A stretch of 64,000 nt of DNA, from positions 62,001 through 126,000 of the forward strand of contig JASANH010000933.1 of the NCBI GenBank assembly GCA_030248295.1. The letters run 5' to 3'. Both the position numbers and the translations under genes were made by a program. The notes under the pieces are model-generated. The model was given only the letters and a program-made list of their open reading frames with translations. It was not told the origin of the DNA and did no database searches. The DNA comes from Mesodorylaimus sp. YZB2_4 (lineage: Eukaryota; Nematoda; Enoplea; Dorylaimida; Dorylaimidae). Shown here piece after piece: positions 58,002 to 64,000 of the stretch (within the stretch, counting starts at the first letter, position 1; every line of letters begins with the position of its first letter).

Positions 58002-58976
58002 TTAATGATGATGGTGCTGATGAACGTCGACGTTCTCCTCTTCGCGGCACGTGCACAGGCTAGGTAATTTGCAAGTGGCCTTTTGGAACCACCATCGATT
58101 GAACAAGTTGGCCACAGTGCCATCTTCTTGAGCAGCGATAATCAATTCGTTGAATCTGTCCAACCATTGGCGACCAGTTGCCGTTTTGGGAAAGGCGAGC
58201 CCATAGAATCGTTCGCCGATCATTGCCGACCATCCAACAGCCAGATCGCATGGACGATTCAGCATGGGCGGGAAGAAGGCCGTGTGCTCACCAAACAAAG
58301 CGAAATTAGGATCACTTCGGACCCGTTGTACTCCAGCCGCCAAGCCATCCACGTAAGGACTGGGCGTGTGGGCCGCCTTGGATATGTTGTAGAGGGCACG
58401 GACAGCTGGCCACTTGTGCTGGCTCATATACAGCTCAGTCGAGCCGTGTTGGATATAGCCGATAGTCATATTGCCAGATTGCGCCTTGGAGAGTAGGTCG
58501 GTGAGCCCATGGAAAGGTAGCGGCAGGCCTGAAATGGAGGAAGGGCTAGGGCGAGAAGTCAGGGCCGCCTCCCTACCTGGTGATGGTTTCTTTATCAATG
58601 GTGCAATTGAGACTGACAAAAAAGGGTGCGAGAAATAAACAGCATTGCTTCTGGCCTTGGTTATTGTCAATGGCGCCGCAGCTAAATCGGCCTCGCCCTT
58701 TATTACTTCTCCCATCAAACCGCTCCAACGTCCAGTTTCGTCCACCGAGCCGTACTTGCCGTCAGGTACTTCATAGAATCGATGTCGAACCTCCTCGTTT
58801 GTGCCCACATTGGCCCTGTCCACCAGATCTTGCATCAAGTCGACCAGAAATCCTTCTTGGCTATCTGAACTGGACTGAAAGAACGGATCTGCCCGAACTG
58901 TGGCCACGCGAAGGAGACGAGCCATCGAAAAGTCTAGACTCCATGTTAGGAGAATCAGTAAAGGGAAAACGTGCAT
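58002..58976 (-). CDS. secreted pore-less iGluR-like ligand-binding protein
   Basis: Two exons (58976-58577 and 58528-58002), separated by a 48-bp intron that is itself an open multiple of three, give 308 residues. The signal peptide is MHVFPLLILLTWSLDFSMA. The rest is an ionotropic glutamate receptor ligand-binding core. Lobe S1 contains GFLVDLMQDLVDRANV, GLMGEVIKGEADLAAAPLTI and the ligand-contacting Arg in LTITKARSNAVYFSHPFL. Lobe S2 contains GLTDLLSKAQ, IGYIQHGSTELYM and FALFGEHTAF (the Glu that contacts the amino group). In receptors, about 130 residues of TM1, pore loop and TM3 separate S1 and S2; here they are joined by about 15 residues (IKKPSP-GLPLPF). TM4 is absent too. The tail is Cys-rich with a His run. 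It should be a soluble amino-acid-binding protein. A bacterial SBP_bac_3 origin is less likely given the intron and animal-type motifs. Confidence 0.82.
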   Translation of the reverse strand: MHVFPLLILLTWSLDFSMARLLRVATVRADPFFQSSSDSQEGFLVDLMQDLVDRANVGTNEEVRHRFYEVPDGKYGSVDETGRWSGLMGEVIKGEADLAAAPLTITKARSNAVYFSHPFLSVSIAPLIKKPSPGREAALTSRPSPSSISGLPLPFHGLTDLLSKAQSGNMTIGYIQHGSTELYMSQHKWPAVRALYNISKAAHTPSPYVDGLAAGVQRVRSDPNFALFGEHTAFFPPMLNRPCDLAVGWSAMIGERFYGLAFPKTATGRQWLDRFNELIIAAQEDGTVANLFNRWWFQKATCKLPSLCTCREEENVDVHQHHHH

Positions 58977-59990
58977 TGTGGCTGTGCGGATTGCCAGATG
59001 TGAAAACGGAGTGGCTGACTGCAAAACTCCTCTCTTTAGAACTGCTTCTCAAAGGCGCCGAAGTCCTGAACCAGCAACTGAAAAACAACAGCTGCTGGCT
59101 GAGTCTGGCATCATATATTATAGTGATCAATGGCATCAGGATGCGGGCCCATGTAGTATTTGCTAATGATTAAAGAGTGCGCTTAGCATTGACTACCATG
59201 CGTGAAAAACCAGATACTGACTTATTCAAAAGGATAGCCTAACCTCCAACAGAAGAAAGTTATCCGTATAACAAAATTCCAAGTCAAATGTTAAATCAGA
59301 CTTCTCTTTGTTCCAGGGTGACCTGCAGCAGAAAGGCGATCGTAGAGAGCAATTCGTAATCAGAAGCCTGGGAAGGCGAAATTCGGAAAGGCGGCTTATC
59401 GTTAATTAGTGCAGATTTTAGACACTGTCATCGACCAAACGGCAAATACAGCTCACATCAGCGGCCGAAGCTGCAGGTCATAACAGCCACCTTATCCTTG
59501 GCAAGTAATAGGCAAATCAAACAGCTAATTCACAAGGAGATATGTACATATATAAATATACAGTATAAGTATATCCAAAGTCCTTACGTGGTTCAATTTG
59601 CACCAAGTTAATTCAGTATACACTTGATTATTCCATATTACTCGTATATTCCAGTAAACAAGCTGACTGATTCTAATATACCTGTCAAGAAAAAGGTGAA
59701 TGTTCCAATGTACAGCTTCGCCCACTGATCGTGCCCACTTTCTGGTCACATGTACTCGCGGTTTGAGGGTTGACATGTAGACCATAACAATGAGCCTCAT
59801 TCAGGTCACCAGCTAGGGGAAGATGGCTGCTAGTACGCTCGAACCAGCTCTTGATAGTGGATATTTCATGGACTGTGTAGTGAAGCCTTTTATGTGCAGG
59901 ACGGGATCCTGTCGATATTTCAACAGCTGAAACAGGTCTATGAGCATATTTGAACGCGCCTTACGCACCGTGCTCATGCGCCAGGCAATA
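58977..59990. other. intergenic, no gene seen
   Basis: Promoter side of the iGluR-like gene. Featureless overlapping frames at 59525-59800 and 59813-60001 (-) run antisense into the ARF-like gene's 5' region. Confidence 0.4.
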
Positions 59991-59997
59991 CATGCAA

Positions 59998-60704
59998 TCA
60001 TTGCTTAGACGGCAAGAAGTGAGTATTGCTGTGGTCGGCGTTATTGCTGCGGGCAAAACGAACTTGCTGACTTCACTGGGACTGGACGATGTACAGACTC
60101 ACTGCGAAGAAGGTATGCCAAGACCAGTATACTGAGTCGGTATCATTTTATTCTGTTGTACAGTATATCAAAACGCGCATCAGACGCAACAACTAACTTT
60201 TCAGGCGTAACATCTGAGACGTTATCTTGGCACAACATCAGAATAGTATCGCTGAATATCGATGATGCCAAAGTCGCCGTCGCACGCATAAAGAAGATTA
60301 CTAATTTGAAAGGTACAGCAAATGCTGTCCTGGGCATACCAGAATACCAGAATGTCTGCAGAATGTTTCAGGAATCGTTTTGGTAATTCCAATAGAGTCT
60401 GCCGATTCGGCATTTGGGCAAGAGAAAAAGTTTCTGAACCATATGGAAGAACAAAAACTTGGACAAAAAGCTCCCGATCCTGTCCATTAATAACGTAAGT
60501 CAGATTCCGTTTAAAATAGCATTTCCTTCTGGCTAGCAGTCACACTACTTGCGCCTTAATTTTCAGAATGGAAGCAGTATCTTAGACCCACTCGCCGTAC
60601 AGAGGACGATGGGACTTCAGCAGGCAGGAGACTGGCGTATCATTCAGACATCGATACCAGATGGCGATGGGTTGAAAAATGGATTCTGCTGGCTTGCTAG
60701 CTGA
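59998..60704 (+). pseudogene. highly diverged ARF-like small GTPase with one frameshift
   Basis: Exons 59998(?)-60112, 60205-60312, 60372-60494 and 60567-60704 follow the ARF fold. The P loop is VSIAVVGVIAAGKTNLL. The switch region is GVTSETLSWHNIRIVSLNID, where the usual WDVGGQ is replaced by LNIDDA. Next comes GIVLVIPIESADSAFGQEKK, then the base-binding region (LPILSINN, usual NKQD). The C-terminal end is MGLQQAGDWRIIQTSIPDGD then GLKNGFCWLAS, matching the ARF pattern ending in DGLYEGLDWL. Exon 3 needs one base fewer in the A5 run at 60453-60457 to reach the next exon in frame. The start codon was not found. Loss of the DxGGQ and NKxD motifs plus the indel argue for a pseudogene or a GTPase that no longer hydrolyses GTP. 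Confidence 0.65.
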
Positions 60705-61701
60705 TTGTATCGATTCAGGCGTAATATTGGCCTATCAAAGTGAGCCTAGATGGCGTGTTTATTATTGTAAGTTGGGCTGTAGCTGTTATGCTGGAGTCTT
60801 GATGGCGTTTTGCATCATTCGAGCCTATATGGCGTAAATCCAGGGTTTTTTGTCGTGTATCCACAACGTATCTCTGAGGTTGAGTTACCGCCTCATCTAC
60901 TCGAACCTAGTATCTCCAGTCTTTTTTAAATTTCTTCGGATTTCTTCTTTTCTTCTTCCAGTCGAAATTTTTCTTTCAAAGTTCTACCTAAACAAGGGCA
61001 AGAAGTAAGGACGCTGCCTGTCTGCGGCTGCCTGACTGCCTGTCTGCGCCAATTCCCGCTCGCTCGCCCAAAAGTGATTGAGTTAGAAATTTTGGCACAT
61101 GCGGAAATATGTACTCTTAGCAATATCGACGACGCTGGGAACGAATATGCAGTCGGTTTTGTCCTATCCGTTTTGGGAACGGGTAGAAAATGGAAAATTT
61201 TTCAATATTTACACAGCCAAAATGTATTCCGAGCCCAGTGAAAAATCCCCATATTAGACTCCAGAAAGGGTTTTTTACCAGAGATGCCTTGCTATGTCCC
61301 CTAACACCGTGCCAAGTTTGAGCAGACGAGCAGAGCTATGGTAGCTAGCCGGACTGGTGTATCATGACCGCTTTCCATTCTTGCCATTTATACTGCCCTG
61401 CCTTGAATCCTCTCATACTCTTGAGCAGACCCTCATTGCCGCCGATTTCAGCGACGAGGATATCAGATACCACCACATGTCAGTGCAGTGATATTGATTT
61501 GATGTTGCCTCCGCAGATCAGCCCTTTAGACCCTAGAGTTTAGCGACAGAATGAGAAGTGCATATGGCATGGGCGGGGAGTAAGAAAAGCCTTTTTTGGG
61601 TGGCTTTTTTTGTGAATGGTCCTCAGGCACACTGTAGGACATACCAGCACTGAATATTATCGTGAACTACTTCCTTTCGCGAACACATTCTTCACTCCTT
61701 A
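60705..61701. other. intergenic, no gene seen
   Basis: 1 kb with no coding exon. Short words GCCTATCAAAGTGAGCCTAGATGGCG and GAGCCTATATGGCG (60730-60840) recur loosely as a degenerate tandem. Confidence 0.4.
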
Positions 61702-62110
61702 GTAGTACATGTGAGAGTCGTACTAGCGTAATAAGCTGGGGACCAAGCCCCGCAGCTAACAGCAGCTAATTATCACCTCTGACGCCACTGACCACTAGCT
61801 GTAAGCCCGCTAATTGCGCTAAGCCCCGCAGGGCCTTACAAAGCTTGCCGCTCTAATGAGTGTCCCTTATCACAGCTTACTGACCATCGTAATGTGGTGA
61901 TAACGGGGTCTAAAAGGACTGACGATGGTCAGTAAGCTGTGATAAGGGACACTCATTAGAGCGGCAAGCTTAGTAAGGCCCTGCGGGGCTTAGCGCAATT
62001 AGGGGGCTTACAGCTAGTGGTCAGTGGCGTCAGAGGTGATGATTAGCTGCTGTTAGCTGCGGGGCTTGGTCCCCAGCTTATTACGCTAGCACGACTCTCA
62101 CATATGCTAC
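61702..62110. repeat. large near-perfect palindrome, arms ~189 bp, loop ~31 bp
   Basis: The left arm 61702-61890 is mirrored as reverse complement by 61922-62110 with few mismatches. Examples: GGGGACCAAGCCCCGCAGCT versus AGCTGCGGGGCTTGGTCCCC, and CACAGCTTACTGACCATCGT versus ACGATGGTCAGTAAGCTGTG. The loop is 61891-61921. It encodes no protein. It could be a foldback transposon or a hairpin-RNA source. Confidence 0.9.
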
Positions 62111-62814
62111 TCTCCATTAAACCATCCAATTTAAATGCACCTAATAAAACTATCAAACGCCAAAAAAACAAACAAATCAAAAGGCACAAAACATGAGGTC
62201 CTAAAATTACAAGACACCAAAAATGCATGAACATGCCAATGACCAGTAGATAAGACGAAAAGGAATATAAATTTGATTTGTAGACAATAAATTCAGCACA
62301 CCACCTAGGCTCTTCCAAACACGTTACTCCAAACGCAATCACAATTATCACTTGAATGCGCACTCCTAAAACATTGAACTCATGGAGCAACTTAGCAACA
62401 GAGCAACTTGAAAGAGCGCGTTCCTTACCATTCAGCAACAATCCTGATTTCACATCATCGTGCACCATGATAGCATCGGTTTTTAGAAGAAAAATGATAA
62501 GAGTGTCGCTGCGACCTACGAATATTGGATTGCGCAGATGCACTTCTTTCCTTAAAATATTTTGCAAACTTGCAAGAATATCAACGCTGCCGCCAGTGGG
62601 ATGGAATCGGTTTAATTTTAATTGCCGCCGATGTTTTATTCGCCTGAAAAATATGAGCATTTGGCTGGTTCATACAGGAGTGACCAAGTCAAAATTTGAA
62701 AGCATGCCGTAAAGCAAGTTTCAGCACTAATTGAAAGTCGCTGATTTTAGAAATGCTGGTATTTTCGCCTCACATTCACTAGAAAATTCGCAACTCGCGT
62801 CATGTCATGGCACG
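62111..62814. other. intergenic, no gene supported
   Basis: Two long frames overlap in antisense (62043-62660 on minus, 62356-62712 on plus). The minus frame is hydrophobic near its end but begins and ends inside repeats and has no family match that I recognise. Confidence 0.35.
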
Positions 62815-62955
62815 TAATACTTTATCCATGCCAAGCCCTACAGCACACTCGAGGGCTAGGGAACACATAAATTGACGATCATATTCTACCCAGGCGGGAG
62901 TCGAACCCTCCCCTGCAGTGCGCACCTAGCGTGAGAGGAGGACGCCTAAATACCA
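62815..62955 (-). repeat. tRNA-derived SINE copy 2
   Basis: In reverse complement it reads TTTAGGCGTCCTCCTCTCACGC, then a B-box (GGGTTCGACTCCCGC), then the same body as at 15300-15460 (TATGTGTTC..TAGCCCTCGAGTG...CTTGGCATGGATAAAGT). Its 5' end abuts the helicase fragment at 62956 onward. Confidence 0.8.
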
Positions 62956-63130
62956 CATGCACACCGCTTTCCCCCATTTAAAGCGGCAAAATCTAGCGCG
63001 TACTGTGGCAATAAAGACGTTTTCCCACTTCCCGTGTGGCTGCGCACGACAAAAGCCTTGTTCGACTCTAATAATTTCATAAACTCGCCGCGTTTTTCCT
63101 CCACTTGCATCTTCATTTCTTAAAAAAACC
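62956..63130 (-). pseudogene. DEAH-box helicase fragment, motif I
   Basis: The frame read from 63115 encodes MQVEEKRGEFMKLLESNKAF then VVRSHTGSGKTSLLPQYALD, a textbook DEAH-helicase Walker A region (TGSGKTxxLPQ). It stops making sense at the SINE, so the remainder is missing or displaced. Confidence 0.65.
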
Positions 63131-63227
63131 AGAGCCTCCTTATTACCGCTGTCTACCACAGTACAGTCCTCAGCTGATTTGCCTTATCTTAGCTGAAACA
63201 TGGTCACATTGATGACAATTATTTAAT

Positions 63228-63500
63228 CAGATCGATGTTGCACTCTTCACAACACCAAATAAAAGGTCTGTATCCAATGTCCGCTCGTGCGCTTCGTCGA
63301 TGAAGATGACGCTGTATTGGCCAAGACACTACTAATCCTTCTCGGATGTTCCACAGTACAGAGCACTTGTAATGAGGTACCTTGCATACGCTCGTGGGCG
63401 GCACGGTTGGGACGAAAGCGATGGACGCGCGAGTACACCAGGAGGTCGCTAGAGGTCGGTTCGGCCAGAATCTGCGAATGCGATGATAACACTCACAAAA
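63228..63500 (-). pseudogene. DEAH-box helicase fragment, motif II
   Basis: In reverse complement near 63240-63300 the frame reads [20 protein letters not shown] then VKSAT, the DEAH Walker B motif with its usual flanks. On this strand it lies upstream of the motif I fragment, the reverse of the order in every helicase. Stops interrupt the frame just upstream. Confidence 0.65.
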
Positions 63501-63682
63501 GAAGTGCAATCGCGTCGAGAATCTGGATAATTACAGATGGGAAGGAACGAAAGAAAGATTCCGACGTTGGTTGCTTTCGCTCGCGTGGCCAGCGGTCAAA
63601 GACGAGCTGCGCAAGTCGCACCTGAGCATGTGGCGCGGGAGGCAAATATTGCGTTTAACTCGTTAAACTTGCAAAAACTTAT

Positions 63683-63700
63683 CCCCCCCCCCCCCCCCCC
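63683..63700 (+). repeat. poly-C run (18 C)
   Basis: Uninterrupted run between the helicase fragments and the exon at 63883-63979; longest such run together with 11802-11819. Confidence 0.85.
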
Positions 63701-63882
63701 GTTAGAATCACTTCCCTTCCACTTGCACAAATCAGTGGCGAAAATCGTGCAAGTCGAAAAACTTGAGACCAAAGAAATTTTGATACTACCCGTAGTCCAA
63801 CAAATTTGCATCGCTCATTGAGACTTTTTACCAACTCGTAAAAACTACCGCAAAACATTTTCCACCCCTTTGGATCACTTAC

Positions 63883-63979
63883 CTTTTACAAAAATGGCGA
63901 GTATTATGTATTTTGATGGGCGGCTAGAGTCATTATCGATATCTTTCAAAACTTGTCTTCGTATCGATCGGTTCGCCAT
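63883..63979 (-). CDS. possible first coding exon of an unrecognised gene
   Basis: ATG at 63979 opens MANRSIRRQVLKDIDNDSSR then PSKYIILAIFVK, ending at a good GTAAGT donor (carry-over of one base). Following exons could not be identified; it may have headed the helicase locus before rearrangement. Confidence 0.35.
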
Positions 63980-64000
63980 GGCTTCTCCTCGCCTGGCGCG

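Noticed and set aside
58580-59173. 197-codon plus-strand frame
   Set aside because: Antisense of the first exon of the iGluR-like gene; no independent support.
62043-62660. 205-codon minus-strand frame, partly hydrophobic
   Set aside because: It starts with no support, ends inside the palindrome and overlaps another long frame; no family recognised.
1-64000. CRISPR array, operons or ribosome binding sites
   Set aside because: No regularly spaced direct repeats are present, and spliced genes show this is eukaryotic nuclear DNA.

Overview
This is nuclear DNA from an invertebrate animal with a compact genome. Genes are split by GT-AG introns, many only about 45-75 bp long. They encode animal-specific families: a TRAF, a TRIM-type RING/B-box protein, a heterotrimeric G-alpha, rhodopsin-like GPCRs, a DEG/ENaC channel, an iGluR-like ligand-binding protein and PRPSAP. 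The many divergent GPCRs and tiny introns fit a small ecdysozoan (tardigrade or basal nematode), but the sequence does not settle the phylum. All exon structures were built by hand from splice signals and reading-frame continuity.

Layout. 0.7-3.7 kb: secreted vWD-domain protein with Ser-rich and polyproline tail (+). 3.8-10.2 kb: two GH35 beta-galactosidase paralogues in a head-to-head inverted pair, sharing one intron position. 10.8-13.8 kb: a 13-exon MBOAT lysophospholipid acyltransferase of LPCAT3 type (+). 14.0-18.5 kb: TRIM-like RING/B-box/propeller gene (-) with a probable extra N-terminal exon; its large intron holds tRNA-derived repeats. 19.0-22.4 kb: complete 8-exon G-alpha (-). 23.0-24.2 kb: TRAF (-). 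26.3-27.4 kb: GPCR (-). 28.1-30.8 kb: 8-exon, 655-residue papain-like cysteine protease (-).

33.4-40.4 kb is a decayed interval. It holds a frameshifted LINE, a GPCR with a frameshift and no TM7 next to the LINE tail, a DEG/ENaC gene with two in-frame stops, and a four-repeat protein of an unnamed domain with one frameshift.

42.1-48.8 kb: an EGF-like membrane protein, a tetraspan protein and a third GPCR (all -), with a MITE and a minisatellite made of TGACCTTGA sites. 49.6-51.0 kb: a hAT-type non-autonomous element with a mariner/pogo-type element nested inside. 52.6-54.4 kb: an unrecognised, probably mitochondrial protein (+). 54.7-57.1 kb: PRPSAP, complete in 7 exons (+). 58.0-59.0 kb: a pore-less secreted iGluR-like ligand-binding protein (-). 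60.0-60.7 kb: a strongly diverged, frameshifted ARF-like GTPase (+). 61.7-62.1 kb: a ~409-bp near-perfect palindrome. 62.8-64.0 kb: DEAH-helicase fragments in the wrong order (-) ending at a SINE.

Functionally these are independent eukaryotic genes, not an operon. Themes are extracellular proteins (vWD protein, galactosidases, cysteine protease, EGF protein, iGluR-like binder) and signalling (G-alpha, GPCRs, TRAF, TRIM). The best candidates for something undescribed are the pore-less iGluR-like protein, the four-repeat protein, the large palindrome and the nested mobile elements.
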